Positions 23,710-36,029 of a stretch of DNA of 64,000 nt are shown in pieces (the first letter of the stretch is position 1; each line of letters begins with the position of its first letter). The stretch comes from Membranipora membranacea (Eukaryota > Bryozoa > Gymnolaemata > Cheilostomatida > Membraniporidae), in the NCBI GenBank assembly GCA_914767715.1, contig OU612072.1, positions 8,306,001-8,370,000 on the forward strand. The letters are read 5' to 3'. A program made the translations under genes and the position numbers. The notes beneath the pieces are model-generated. The model was not told the DNA's origin and did not search any database. It was given only the letters and a program-made list of their open reading frames with translations.

Positions 23710-25250
23710 TGCTAGGGCTCAAAGTTATATAACAATAATTTTACAGAAATTATATAACATGTCTGGGTGTTTGTGGATTTATTTGATACATTTATGAGCA
23801 TCACAACGGAAATTATGGCTGCCTGCAAGTGACATTACATGAATGATGCACATCTGTACAACAGTCAACAACGCAGACATCATCGGGGAGTTATAAATAA
23901 TGTAATATGATCATGGAAATACTTGGGTCCACCAACATTTAATTCTGCCTTGCTACCTTACCACCTACCCAACTACATACAGCCACCCAAACCGACCAAA
24001 TTACTTACCAAACCACACCTGATTTTGTCCTCCCACACAATTTTGGTTTATATTGCTTTGTGAAAGATAGATGGTAACTCCATTAGGCTATAGGCCTTGT
24101 GTATTGCACAAGTTAGTCGACAGTTGTTTGATCCATTCAGTTACCCAAAGGTTTTGCCATCTCTTTTATGAAATGTTTGAGTAGAGAAGCAGCTAAAGGA
24201 AGACGGAAAACTGCATTTTCTCATTGGCTTCGGATTGCAGCTCACGGTATCCATCAGGAGAAAATTTTGTTTTGTTTCATTATTTTTGAAATTATCTGTT
24301 TCAATACACAGGGATTAGTTTGAGAATATCGATACAACCTGTGTTAGAATGTTTTCAACTTGATGCCTGGGTACATAGCTTAATAGCACGCTGAAACCAG
24401 TAATGCACATATAGGTACAACACTTCATTTGATATACCCATTATCTTATATAGGAATCGTGCTGTCCTGCTAGCCATCAAAACATGCACCAAATCAGGTG
24501 AGCGATTAGTGCAAGCAGTTTGGCCTGTGACGATGCAAGATATGTAGCACAGCTCGATCCTTGTTATTCACATACTGCCAGAAATTTTATACAATTTCTA
24601 CAAAATTTGACTCCAGTTAAGTATTGTATTATACCATATTTGCCAGCATATGGAGAAGCTATATTCGATACCATATGTTAACCCACTGATGCAAAGCATA
24701 CACCAAAGTGAAATGGATGGTCTGGCTTGCTCTTGCAGACCGCTGCAGCTGAAATGGCTTGACTGCTAGGGCTCAAAGTTATGTAACAATAATTCTACAG
24801 AAATTATATATGTTGTATGGGATGTTGTAAAGTTGTTTAGTATTGTTACAAGCATCGCAACGGAACTTATGGCTGCCTGAAAGTGACATCATATGAATGA
24901 TGCACAGCTGTACAACAGTCAACAGCGCAGACATCATCGGGGAGTTATAAATAATGTTATATAATCATAGAAGTACTTGGGTGCACCAGCATTTCATTCT
25001 GCCTTGCTACCTAACCACCTACACAATTGCCATACAACCACCCAAACTGACGGACTAACTAACCAAGCCACACCTGATTTTGTCCTGCCACACAAATTTG
25101 GTTTATATTGCTTTGTCAAATATAGATGGTACCTCTATTTGGTTATAGGCCTTGTGTTTCGCACAAGTTACTTGACAGTTGTTTGATATATTCCATACCA
25201 TATGTTAACCTACCAGTGCAAAGCACACACTAATGTGAAATAGATAATTG
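23710..25250. repeat. Direct duplication of about 420 bp
   Basis: The block beginning TGCTAGGGCTCAAAGTTAT occurs at about 23710-24135 and again at about 24766-25185, with shared ACATCATCGGGGAGTTATAAA and ACACCTGATTTTGTCCT inside. A flanking piece (CATATGTTAACC) occurs at 24675 and 25200, before one copy and after the other. The copies differ by scattered substitutions. No coding capacity was seen. Confidence 0.85.
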
Positions 25251-25254
25251 ATAT

Positions 25255-27155
25255 TTTGGCTTTGATGGTTAGTGGAGGAGAAGCAATCAATTTTTTAATA
25301 ATACCGAAGGTTGCTTTGGGTTCAATATTCCATTCCCAATGACTTCTTTTATTAGAAAAGTGGTTACCAAAAATCGTATGGATGCTTGACTAAATCGCCA
25401 AGTACCATCAGTTTCAGGCTAACAGTGGTGAAATATGAAATTGCACTCATACTTGAGCACATCAAATAGTAATAATACAGCTTTGATGCGATTTGTATAA
25501 TCACAACTACAGCAGTGATGATTTAATTGGAGAACCACTCATGACGGAAACAGGTGATTCTAACTCTTGTAGATAAGTATCACATTGACCGTGGCAAGTT
25601 GCACCATTAAAGGCAAAGTCCAATGAAGTTGTAAGTGTTGTCATGTTTTACTTTAGGTGATGAGCTTTCAGATGAGCCATTAGACAAGACTACCAAAACC
25701 AGAACTGCTGATGCTCAAAGATGACATCTCCATCAAACTGTCGATAAATTCAGTCACATTGTGAAACCATTTAAATTTCCCTGACCCTGACGTGATAGAC
25801 AGTGTTTAACATTTGCCACTATTGGTTTTTACTGTTTGTATTATATCTATTGTTATTTGATTGTTCCTAGCAAAAATATCCAATAAAATTAAGGTGATTG
25901 TAGCCTGATATCTTATTCACTCATTCCAAGGTTTTTATGAGGATCTGTACCATCACTCCCCTAATACTTGGTATCATATATCATATATCCGGTATCACAG
26001 TAATTTAAGAAAACACTGCTTGTGATGTCATGAGCTGGGACCATGACTGTTTTCATGAAGCATCAGCTGTGAGCATCAACAGATCTGCCTGTGATAGGTG
26101 TAGAGTTTTGTCCTATGGCTCAAATGAGAGCTTAGAACCTCATGAAAAACATACAATAAGTTAGTACTTCATTAGGCTTGGCCTATTAAGCATGAAGCAT
26201 TTCAGAAACAGAAAAATTTTTCCCTTCAAAAGTATATCACTGCTAGTATAGATGTCTTATCTATAACCGTGGTATTATGTGAGTGGTGATTTGAAATGTC
26301 TTGCCGCTGTTTTAATGTAGATAGAAAGAATTAGTGTATATAGCAGAACATGGATTGTTTGCGAAGAACAACAATAGTGCCTATGCCAGTGTAGTCTTTG
26401 ACCTACTGGAGGGGTTGGTGTTATTATCATAAAACAAACTTATGGACTCTAGCTGCTGATTGGCTGATGACTTCAGTAATTGTACAACAATACTGCGGCC
26501 ATTGCTCGATTCCCAGCCTCACATCTTGTTTTCAGAAGTTGGGTAAACAGAGTGAAATGCTTTCATGATTTATTTGGCCAGAGCATTCTCAGTTGTGTCA
26601 ATTGACTCTTGGGTATAACAATTATTAGTCGACTGCGATTCAACATGTTAAAATGGTCATAAAATTAGCTCATATTTATATGATAGGATGCTGAGGATAT
26701 TAAGGTTTTGGAAAGGCTGAAATTCATGACTGCTTGCAGGAAGTACTTTGTTATCTGTCTGTTTGTGAATGATCAATATTTGATGAGCTGACACACGCCA
26801 CATTTTGAGTTTATTCGTTGAAAACACAATATAATTGTGATGTCCATTAGTTCTCGGGCAAAGGTTGATCTGTTGATTTGGTTGGCAATTTTGATATCTT
26901 TGGATAACAAAAAGTCAACTAGAGGGTGACCCTTCCATCTCTATCTCTGCTTACCTCAGATACAGTATTAGGCATGTCAATCACAGACTCCAATACAGTA
27001 CAGATCTGTAACTTTGACTGGTTTCCTCTTTACCGCACTTGAGAGATTGATAAAGCTTGAATTGAAGCAATTATACTACCACAAACAATGTAAGCATGCT
27101 CACACCTGAGACAAATCCACAGGCAATGCACTATGCATTCTAACAACATAGGTCA
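25255..27155. other. No recognisable gene
   Basis: AT-rich spacer. A plus-strand open stretch near 26015-26160 encodes clustered Cys/His (SWDHDCFHEA, ACDRCRVL) but lacks matched splice sites. Another near 25655-25710 follows a TTTAG acceptor and soon stops. Both could be transposon debris. Confidence 0.4.
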
Positions 27156-27157
27156 CG

Positions 27158-27216
27158 GATCACCTCAAATAGCACATTGTGTGCCTTCTTTGACATCAAA
27201 GGTGCGTTTGACATAC
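27158..27216 (+). mobile_element. Short LINE reverse transcriptase fragment
   Basis: One frame reads CAFFDIKGAFDIPHS, which matches the first catalytic-aspartate motif (FFDIKGAFD) of non-LTR reverse transcriptases. Only about 20 codons are readable, so the family cannot be assigned. Confidence 0.5.
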
Positions 27217-27457
27217 CTCATTCAAGGCAGGAACCTCCTTTACTTTAACTGATTGTCATGTTTATGCTGGACTAAGGACTTATGATATATGCATATTATT
27301 TCAATTTCATTTCAATATCATATGAAAGAAGAAAAACAGTTTGGTTATCAGTTTCCAGGTTGGAATGTTTGGTGAATAAACCTAACAAAATGGCTATACC
27401 TATGCACAACTTTTGGCTGACATTCTCTGTACAGTCGAAAGTCACAGATTAAAATAT

Positions 27458-27705
27458 TTATTTACAAGTTAATCTATAATCAACTGTTGAAAGACCCTTG
27501 GGTATTGAGATAAAACAGTTGGCGAGCTCTGGTATGAAATAAAGTTGCATATCTTTAAAATTTTGTCGCTTAAAAAAGATTTTCTGCGTTTGGCAGTGTT
27601 CCCGGCCTTGACTGAAGAATTGTCCTTCTGTCGACTTGGTCTGTCTATACTGTGACGACAGCCTCTCAGGGACACATGTGTGGAGCATACGCCTGCAATC
27701 ACTGG
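27458..27705 (-). other. Possible terminal exon, Cys-containing
   Basis: On the minus strand, acceptor CATTTTAG (27706) opens an 82-codon frame starting SDCRRMLHTC and ending YRLTCK-stop, with five Cys and one FFKR site. As in genes A and C, the stop TAA overlaps AATAAA. No first exon was found; the sequence immediately upstream is LINE debris on the same strand. It may therefore instead be the degenerate 3' end of that LINE. Confidence 0.3.
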
Positions 27706-27739
27706 CTAAAATGATTTTGATAAAGTGAACACTCAAATT

Positions 27740-28450
27740 CTTAACTCAGGAATCGCAAATGCTGAAAGTCTCTCATTATAACCTTCAATGTGTAATAAAA
27801 CTTTCAAAAAATTTTCAACCGGTAACCATTTCTACTGGAGAGAAAACTGTTGGAGGTTTGCTCTTCCAGCCTAAAGTAAGCATCATATTCTTAGTTTTAT
27901 CTAGATTGAGCCTCATCTTATGCTCATTACTCCACTGGATATCCCCGTTTACCATAGGTTGTAGTTTATTTATCATCTGTGCAGCGGAGAACAGGTATTG
28001 AAAATATTTTTATGTCATTGTACTTGATAAGACAGCTTGCTGATGGAGGACTGTAGGATTTAATAAGAGTCAACCAGAACATTGGCCCTGAGTGTGTGCT
28101 TGTGGGACCCCTATTTGTATCGGTATATAGTTTTAAGTTGCGGATTTTAGCCTAACACATTGCTGTATTCTCGAAAAGTAAATTCAGAGAAAGTCTCAAT
28201 TTATAAGGAGTCACACCAATATCAATATCAATATCAATATCAAAGCCTTTCTGAAGTCCTTAAAAAGGACCTCAACAGCGTTGACATCCTTTTTGTCGAG
28301 CATATTTGACTAATGGTATAGTGTATCTATCAGAGCATCTATTGTGCTTATTCCTGGTCGGTATGCAAATTGTCACATGGAATGGTGGCTGTCAACTTTA
28401 TCTCACAAAATTGTCAGGATAGATTTGCTAAATCAAATTATCATCAGTTC
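27740..28450 (-). mobile_element. Decayed CR1/L2-like LINE fragment
   Basis: On the minus strand one frame reads QFAYRPGISTIDALIDTLYH, then LDKKDVNAVEVLFKDFRKA, the conserved reverse transcriptase order. Further on (about 28000-27830) it reads MRLNLDKTKNMMLTLGWK. Stops and frameshifts interrupt it. The CR1/L2-type call is from motif style only. Confidence 0.7.
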
Positions 28451-28599
28451 TATGGCAAAGAATACTGTTATTATATCAACTGTTGATTCGTCAAGATATC
28501 AGTAAACATAACACTATATAGTCAATGATATAATTGTTTGTCACAGTCTAAGTGAATTGGAAGCAGCTAATGTAACAACAAACCATCTTATCATCTAGT

Positions 28600-29000
28600 T
28601 ACATTTATGATAAGTCTGGACCTGCAGTGGCTACCTCTTGTAATTCTAGGAATGCTACTGCAAATTACCAATACCGTCTAGACCCATTCTTTAAGCGGAT
28701 AGTATGACATTTCTGCTGGTGCAATAGCGGTGTTGTGAAAATTTCATGATGCTACTAAGTTCCAATATCTCATCTAGGCGAGACTCTCGAACGGATCAGA
28801 TCATAATTTTGCTGTTGCAGTGGCTACCTCTGGAATTTAAGTGATATGCTAATTCTGCCGGTGCAGTGGCGCTGTTTTGAAACTTCCCTGATACTACAAA
28901 GTACCACCATTTTATCTCGGTGCGGGACTCTGGAATGGATCAGTTCATAATTCTGCTGACGCAGTGTCTACCTCTTGGTATACTTACACATCATTTAGGT
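28600..29000. repeat. Degenerate tandem repeat
   Basis: The phrase GCAGTGGCTACCTCT occurs near 28627, 28818 and 28961 (last copy GTGTCTACCTCT), each within longer similar text (AATTCTGCxGxxGCAGT, GGACTCTxGAAxGGATCAG). Repeat spacing is 140-190 bp. No gene was recognised. Confidence 0.7.
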
Positions 29001-29129
29001 CAGGCTGCCTATGTGATCATAATTATGACGATTCTGCTGTTGTCCAAATGAACGTTGAACATCCGATAGTCACATGTTCAATAATAACAGGCTGAGTTTA
29101 AATATCTGTCTGTAAATTTGATTCAGATA

Positions 29130-29627
29130 CAATGAGACAACATTACCACCTCACTTTTGATAATTGTATTAACATGCGAACTCGCATATCCTCTGCATTG
29201 CATCTAAAACTGTTTTTGTTTAGAAATCATCTATGTCATATCTATATTTTGAGATATTCCCATAATAGAGACCATGTAAGTTTAGGTGAAGTCATACTCC
29301 TGGTGACAAAACTGGATTTTTTAATTCATCTATCAATCCTGTTTGTGAGGTTTATATTTACCATTTGTTTATTGGATTAAGTATCACCAAAGCACACCAA
29401 TGACCGACTCAAAGTCTTTACATTCCGTTTTGCTATAAAATAGCTTTCTTGAGAATACATTTGGTTTGACAATAAAATGAGGCGTTAACAATCCATGCTA
29501 TAGATTACGCCACAACCAAAATAACATCTGTACACAAAATCTATAACACTATTTACAATCTCTGTTTTGAGATTACACAAATACCAATTAGCGATGATAA
29601 TTCATCAATCTACACTTTTATTAGGCT
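29130..29627. other. No recognisable gene
   Basis: Contains an 82-codon plus-strand open frame (29132-29380) that is hydrophobic but without motif or splice context. The right end (29611-29626) is the 3' flank of precursor exon E. Confidence 0.4.
29616..29622 (-). terminator. Polyadenylation signal of exon E
   Basis: AATAAA lies 5 nt after the TAA stop of the peptide precursor (TTAAAGCCTAATAAAAG on the minus strand), giving an unusually short 3' untranslated region. Confidence 0.6.
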
Positions 29628-30113
29628 TTAACAATTCTCCACAATGAGAAATACCCTTTCATAATCAGGATAAGGTATTAACAATTCCCTACAAGGCATT
29701 GACCTCTTTTCAAAATCATTCTTCTTTTGAAGCAACCAAGGCATTGACCTCTTTTCGATATCTTCTTTTGAAGCCGAACAAGGCATTGACCTCTTTTTGA
29801 GATCTTCTTTTGAAGCCATACAAGGCATTGACCTCTTTTCGAGATCTTCTTTTGAAGCCATACGAGGCATAGACAATCTCGACTTTGAGATTTGACAGTT
29901 TATAAGATGCTGGTATTTTCTAGAGCTGAGAAGTCTCGACCGGATCTGTGGTTGGATTGACCTCTTTTTGAGATCTTCTTTTGAAGCCATACTAGGCATA
30001 GAAAATCTCTACTTTGAGATTTGACAGTTTTTAAGATGCCGGTATTTTCTAGAGCTGAGAAGTCTCGGCCGGATGGAAACCAAAATAGCAGACATAAAAA
30101 CAGGCCAATTTGC
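29628..30113 (-). CDS. Exon E: repetitive peptide precursor with dibasic cleavage sites (5' part missing)
   Basis: The minus-strand frame 29999-29628 (123 codons) holds six repeat units of 14-15 residues, each starting SMP and most ending in (D/N)(L/I/F)(E/K)KR, for example SMPCMASKEDLKKR, SMPCSASKEDIEKR and SMPWLLQKKNDFEKR. The last unit ends in VENC-stop. Cleavage at the KR sites would release several related peptides of about 12 residues. AATAAA follows the stop by 5 nt, so this is a terminal exon. An acceptor (TTTGTTTACAG, 30114) would extend the exon to 30113, but a TAG at 30011-30009 blocks that frame, and no signal-peptide exon was found. One unit has compensating indels that preserve the SMP and EKR frame. 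It is a precursor gene with an unseen start, or a recently broken one. Confidence 0.55.
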
Positions 30114-33100
30114 CTGTAAACAAAATTATGAATGAACTACAAAAAGGAAAATATGATTCAGATATAAGCTGTGTTCAGTATCTTTTAGCAAATCTCTAAA
30201 GTGACTGATTCCTTCCTCGTCAATTTTAGACATGGACTAGAGCATCTTACATCAAGGCAGTGAGTTATTTTGTGGTTATGTGATATAACTCTAAGAATTT
30301 TCGAGTAACAACGATTGATACAATTAGAAATTGTCATCGCATGTTCATGCATATCAAAGATTGTACGGTACGATGTTGACTGTACTGTATGAGCCCAATA
30401 AACTGCCACTCATTAATGTTTAGAAAACAGCTTATAAATATATTTGCATGTCAGGAGATGTAGGTAGAAGACTGGAGGTGCCTTGATTCTAAAAATGCAA
30501 CCAATTGTTTGTTGAATCTGTATCAAACTAGATACAAAACAACAAACGCGCTGCGGTCTTACACTTGAAATAATGAGATCAAATGTAATAATATTAAATC
30601 CAACTATTGTATTTTCCCAGATGTAAATGAGCAACCACTCAAACAATGTCGATTTCTATCCCTTTAATGAAAAAAAGTGATTCACAGATCGAAATTCTGC
30701 CCACTTGCTAAAAATTTATCAATTCAGAGGAGATGATAATATCCTTTGAATATATACATTGTATGAGCTATCATTCAGAATATTTTTGGGATTATGGCAG
30801 ATCGTTTCTTTCCGTTTGGTAATGATGGTGCTAAAGTGCTGACGATTCTGAGTTTTGCACACCTTCATCCAGAGAACACAATCAGATTTATTGGGATGTT
30901 TCAATAAATAACGTAGATTACACAGGGTCTAGCAAACGCAGACTTTCTGTTCCGTCGGAAAGCTACCATGCCGTTGAATGTTAGCAGCTCAAACAGGTTT
31001 TGATTATCGCAGAAAGAGGCTGAGACACATTTTTATCAAACCAGATGGCGGAACCAAATTTTACTAAGTAGTACTAAGCTGTGTTACACTGTGACACGCT
31101 GTGACCTGCCGCAAATAGCTGTCTAATGCTGTGATGCATTTGTATGCTGTACTACGCTGTGTCAAATTGTGATATGCTGAGCTAGGTATAACTATGATTG
31201 AAATTTTGATCACTTGTATTTGAGGTTACACTGGCCATGCCTAAATTAGCTGATGCTGCAGATATGCCCTTAACCAACAGCAAAACCAGCAGCAGGATAC
31301 AGAAAGTTACAACAATCTCCATTACCTACCATAAATATAATAGTATAACAAAGTCTGCTATCGTCAGACATCCCCTCTCTGAAATAACAAAACACAGCAG
31401 GCCAAGAAAGGCCTAGATATGTTTGTAGCCACTAGCCATACAACAGCAGGCTTGGTGTGAGAACTTTCAGGGATTGAATTATGAATGTATGTATGTATGG
31501 CTCAGAGTGGCATCTCAATCTCAATATTTTGCCAAATTATTTGCAGAAAATTGGTTGTCAAATTCAGGTAGTGAAGTCAATCAACCGGTAGATGAAACTA
31601 ATCATGAACAAGAGTAACAAGGTAATACGTCACTAATCGACCATACTCATCAATTTGACTTCCTGTTAGTATTTCATAAGCTGTTCAATGAGGGGAAACA
31701 ATACTGACTTGCAGCAGTGGTTTAAGCCCGTAGCCATAGCTATGTTGTTGTCACATACAATGAAAACAGACAAGACAGTTGTTGAAGCCAGGTCAGATTT
31801 CCTGACACAAATTACAATTCAAATCAATAACAAACTCTCACCACCCCCTCCTCTGCGTCTTCTTCATCTTGTAGTGATGGTATCTTTAGTAATTACCTCC
31901 CTTGTTACTCTCCTAGTCTGAGACGTAAAAGTAGCTGTCCCTGCAGGTATAAGTCAATTGTATAAGGCTAAAGCATAGTTGTGTTCTCTACATTCATGGG
32001 CTGACAACTCCTGTTCATCCCTGTTAATGAGACCTACAACTCTATCTCAATTGTAATGACTAATGAGTCATATAGCTCAATTGTTTCTCAATTTCATCAT
32101 ATCATTATTATTTACGGTGTTAGATTGCTATTAAGTTTATTGGGAGGTGTTTCTTCTCAACTAATACATCAACTAGAAATGGCACAGGAATGAATACCAC
32201 AAAAACTTCAGAGGAATTGATAACATGTGTTTTTTGAATAGACAAATTAGCAACTGAGTTGTGTGAGATGAATGGTTGGGTGGAATTTCAAGTATAAGTT
32301 TTGAGTGGTGGATGCTGAAAGTGACCAGCTCGCAAGTCACAGTTGCTTTGTTGAGCACATCCCAGCCCCTTTATTTATCTCACCCTATTCCCTGTCTGTG
32401 CCTCTTTGCAGCATGTATGAGGGAAGTATGTATTTACAAGCTAGTATGGTCATAGAGCGCATGCCAGATATCATTACGTATGTTGTACCTAGGTAGTTAA
32501 AATTGTGGTGTATTCCAAAAAACTTCAGTTTTGTGTTTTTGATAAATACATGTGTTATATAAAATAAAAGTAACTCATATCCAGTGCCTAATATCACTTT
32601 TTCAAACAATTAGTTCGGAAAAATCAAAAGAAATAATTGCTAAATAATAGTCCTGTCTTTAACCGCATTATATGTGTAGTTAAGACGGTCGAGGGCGTGC
32701 TAGTTATATCCTTGACACTTATTTTGCCTGAGATGTGGAAAGAAAGCTTGAAATCAATTGGATGTGAAATGAAACTGAGAAAACTAAACAACATCTTACT
32801 ACACCAATTCATATCCTTTTTAAAACTGTGGGCTTCAGCGGGCCGGCGTATGAACACTGATGAAGCCGAAAATTTGCTGATAATCAATGCGGTTTATCAG
32901 ATTCACAGACCTCTTACTCAAGTCATAAATCAGCTAAGAAGTCCAATCCAAAACTCTCCTGAATGTAGGAGGGTTCAGTCTGTGGTCACTGTAAAGTATA
33001 GTTCAATTCTATATTCGATGTTAAATCAATCGTTACATAGAGTAGATATATCTTAGTTTAAAATAGGAGCGGCCTATTACTTCAAATCACAAGTTTATGC

Positions 33101-33215
33101 TAAAAGTCTTGTTCCGAAACTTAATGCTGTTGATCTCAAAGCTGATAATTCGAGTACTGCAGCTTATATTTTATTTTGACATTAGTTCATAACAATTCCT
33201 TCCAACAGCTTCATT
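30114..33215. other. No convincing gene
   Basis: The first exon of precursor E would be expected here or beyond, but I found no matching signal peptide with a donor. A GCTGTG-rich minisatellite-like stretch lies at about 31075-31190, and ATGT repeats near 31483. The longest open frame (plus 32637-33056, 139 codons) has no recognised motif and is overlapped by a minus-strand frame. It could be chance. Confidence 0.4.
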
Positions 33216-33219
33216 TTCT

Positions 33220-33640
33220 ATGAGTTCTCAAACTTATTTCTTGCATATGTTATTTGGAGTGGTGTGTCTCAGGGAACATCTCATGGGTACAAGGTTCACT
33301 GATAACGTTATGTGGAATCTCAGAGTGGATCTCTGGCCCTGTTTTAGTTCGGTTTTGCAATTAGCTGGCTTGGGCTTGTTGCATGCCAGTAACAGATCAA
33401 AAATGACTGCTGGCACCGGGATTGGAGCTCGAACGCAATTTGAAAGAATCAATAGGAATTTAACCCATAATTTTTTCAGCTTATAAATACATTTTATTGA
33501 CAATTACATTCAGGGCAAGCACCCTGACATCAAGAACAGACATAAATGACTTACAAGACATTAGGTTGTATACTTAACGCCAAGCAGAAATAAAATTATT
33601 CCAGTATTTCAGAACAATATCATCTGAAGATTTTGATCAT
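33220..33640. repeat. Shared 3' flank of FTP1 with tRNA-like SINE text
   Basis: This block matches about 42905-43260, the 3' flank of FTP2: GGCACCGGGATT with GAGCTCGAAC, ATGACTTACAAGACATTAGGTTGTATACT, and GAACAAxATCATC(A)CTGAAG. The GGGATTGGAGCTCGAAC part looks like the reverse of a tRNA B box, so an old SINE may be included. Its presence beside both paralogues shows the gene duplication carried flanking DNA. Confidence 0.7.
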
Positions 33641-33716
33641 TAGGATTGTTAACTTTGCTTTGTTTAAGTTAATAATTTGCAAAATATTCTAAAAAGGGTT
33701 TAGAATGAGAAAATAA

Positions 33717-33722
33717 TTTATT
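33717..33722 (-). terminator. Polyadenylation signal of FTP1
   Basis: AATAAA on the minus strand (GATCAATAAATT), about 70 nt after the FTP1 stop codon. The equivalent place in FTP2 has mutated to CAATTAATT. Confidence 0.65.
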
Positions 33723-33790
33723 GATCAGTTAAGTCATCATGTGCAGCTCATATTTTTGTCGTTTCATTCTAGACCAGGTGCACAAGTAAA

Positions 33791-35436
33791 CTAGTACCAT
33801 CCATGTACCTCAATCTCATAGAGGCTAAGATACTCATTCATATTCAGACCAGTGATTCTGACATACCGACCAAACATTGTAGAAGAGCATTGATGATACC
33901 TTACAGGAGCCTGATATCCGGGGAGATATGAACATACGGTTGATCCTGAGTTTGTTCCAAATCCTGAAGCTGATGTAGAATCTGCAACGCTGATCAGAGC
34001 ATTTTTAAATCTCTTTATCACAGAAGCTAAAAGAGTTCAGATTTATTAGGGTACAATATTGACACTTGTTGATAGTTGTTCTAACTTTAGATTTGGTTTA
34101 TTGTCTTTCCTATTACTCTCTGCCAGCTGTTACTATTATCTTATTTAATCTATTCTATCGTGCAGCTCTCTTTTTTTTGGCATTGCAGTAATAACCTCGT
34201 ATCTTATTTAATTTAGAATGTAAATTGTTCAAAACTTTGTTTTGTTAATTGAAGTTTTTAAGTCATTGCATTTTACTTATAACTTACAGAGAACAGGAAC
34301 GTTACTTCTATTCCATATCTTAACTCCTTTAACACATCTACTTTTGCCGAGATCTATCTGGAGGTAGGGTGATTTGCTGAAGTATGATGTTTGTGCTATA
34401 CTTTCAGAATCGTAATTATCACCAATTCTCATCTCCGGGATGTAGATACCATCAATCGCTTTGGATGCTGGGGTACAGTTATCTGAATCTCCAGCACAGG
34501 CTTTTGAAGAAGGAAAGAGACTTGCAGAAACTCTTGGATCTGAAATTAATATTGTAATACAGTTGAAATCCATTATTTCCAAAATGCTGAGCGAGATTTG
34601 AGGCTGAAAGTACATCTGGAAATCAAAACACATACTCAATACAAATTATGATGTAATGGTAACCATTATTATAGCGGTGGTAGAAATATTTTTCTATGCA
34701 AGGATCAGCAGGATGATGTCTCATTATTTCTCAGACCACAAAATGGGATTTACAAAATTTCCCTAGTTACCTCACAAAAACTGCTTCAATCTGTTTTATC
34801 AAGAATAATGTGTGTCAATGACTAGTAGTTGACTGTATAATTTACAACATAAATATTGTTCTCCAGTTAGTTTTAGTGTCACTTTTTTTTAGAACTTGCT
34901 AGAACAAGCCCAGATATTACTATTCGATGTTATTTATGATGTTCTCCGCATTTGATGCATACGAAGAGAGGATCAGTTATTAAATAGTCCCTGTAATCAT
35001 AATTTTTTTTGAGAATTGGCTGTTGCACTTAGAAGAAATGCACACCAAAATGTTGTTTATATCTACCTTTAGCTAGATTGGGAGTTGAGCCCTCGCCATT
35101 TAGGTCCTTAGCAGAACAGCAGTTTTTATCACATGCACCGTAGATGATGTAGGTAAAATAGACCACCAGCAGACCAGATACCTTCAAAATGCAGGGTATG
35201 AACAACATGAATGTGTGCAAAATATATATTGTGAACACGTGTATGTCCTTGTCCTATTTGCTGATCATAGTCAGATGTACATTCCAAGTCATGCAAGAAC
35301 AAAACATGCTACAAAAGACAATTGTTCCGCTAGAAACGATTGGTAATTGGTAATCGCGAGCAGTAAACCTTGAAAGCAACAGAAATCATGAACAATATTA
35401 TCTGAAACTTACAAAAATCATGTTTGAAGAGGCCAT
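33791..35436 (-). CDS. FTP1: secreted F5/8 type C (fucolectin-like) domain protein, 208 residues
   Basis: Four coding exons on the minus strand: 35436-35413 (24 nt), 35181-35067 (115), 34539-34288 (252) and 34026-33791 (236). They total 627 nt or 209 codons including stop, with consistent phases (0, 1, 1) and GT-AG junctions. The start encodes a signal peptide (MASSNMIF joined to VSGLLVVYFTYIIYGA), then CDKNCCSAKD. The rest is one discoidin-type beta-sandwich: SKAIDGIY, YLQIDLGKSRCVKGVKIWNR, ALISVADS, and a C-terminal MFGRYVRITG then LSLYEIEVHGWY. This order is that of F5/8C domains, especially the fucolectin/tachylectin-4 group, which bind glycans in innate immunity or fertilisation. I did not see the full fucose-binding His-Arg-Arg set, so sugar specificity is open. 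FTP2 at 43-53 kb is its broken paralogue. Confidence 0.85.
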
Positions 35437-35874
35437 CTTAGCTTGTGATTGTGTTGGCCGCTGAGTGATAGATTTTACCTTTGAAGGGAAAAAAGAAGAA
35501 AATGCAAATGGTATGTCTAAACTACTCTGCAATTTTAATCTTGTAACATCGAGATGTTTCCACTAACATTGAAAATCATGTCTACGAAGAAATAAAGGTT
35601 ATATATTTTTTATGAAAAAAGTTCTATTGAGATCTTCCTAAATTAAAAAAAGATAATTTGGACAACACATTTAGGTTAATCCCGCCATTATTGATCAGAA
35701 AAATACCAAAGTCATACTGTGCAGTTGCTGATAATATCAACCAAGAATTTGTAATATTTATTGTAATTTGATAGGAAAAACATTGGAGCATTGATCATTG
35801 ATGACCCTTTACATTGTCACATATTTTCAAAGTCAGTTTTTTTTCAATGATGAACAACTCTCTATTTCACTCAC

Positions 35875-35953
35875 CGTTTTTGTTAGATATGAGAGGCTGA
35901 CAGCGTCTGTACAGGCAGTATGTTCTTACGTTACCAGCTGCATGTTTTTTTAT
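35875..35953 (-). promoter_or_regulatory. Promoter and non-coding exon 1 of FTP1
   Basis: TATAAAA at 35953-35947 (GGGTATAAAAAAAC) is followed by a non-coding exon of about 48 nt ending in ACG|GTGAGT (edge 35875). The intron runs to a TTCCCTTCAAAG acceptor at 35479; the ATG at 35436 lies 42 nt into the next exon. Confidence 0.7.
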
Positions 35954-36029
35954 ACCCTTTTTTGGTTTTCCAATTAACCAATCAGCTTAGAGAACAGCTC
36001 ACAGGAAACCGCTTCAATTTAAATGAATT

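Noticed and set aside
29628-29999. 42-bp repeats as a possible CRISPR-like array
   Set aside because: The repeats are contiguous with no unique spacers, are diverged, and keep a protein frame; the genome is eukaryotic.
32637-33056. 139-codon plus-strand frame as a gene
   Set aside because: No motif, start context, promoter or exon partner was found, and a minus-strand frame overlaps it. Kept only as an unassigned frame.
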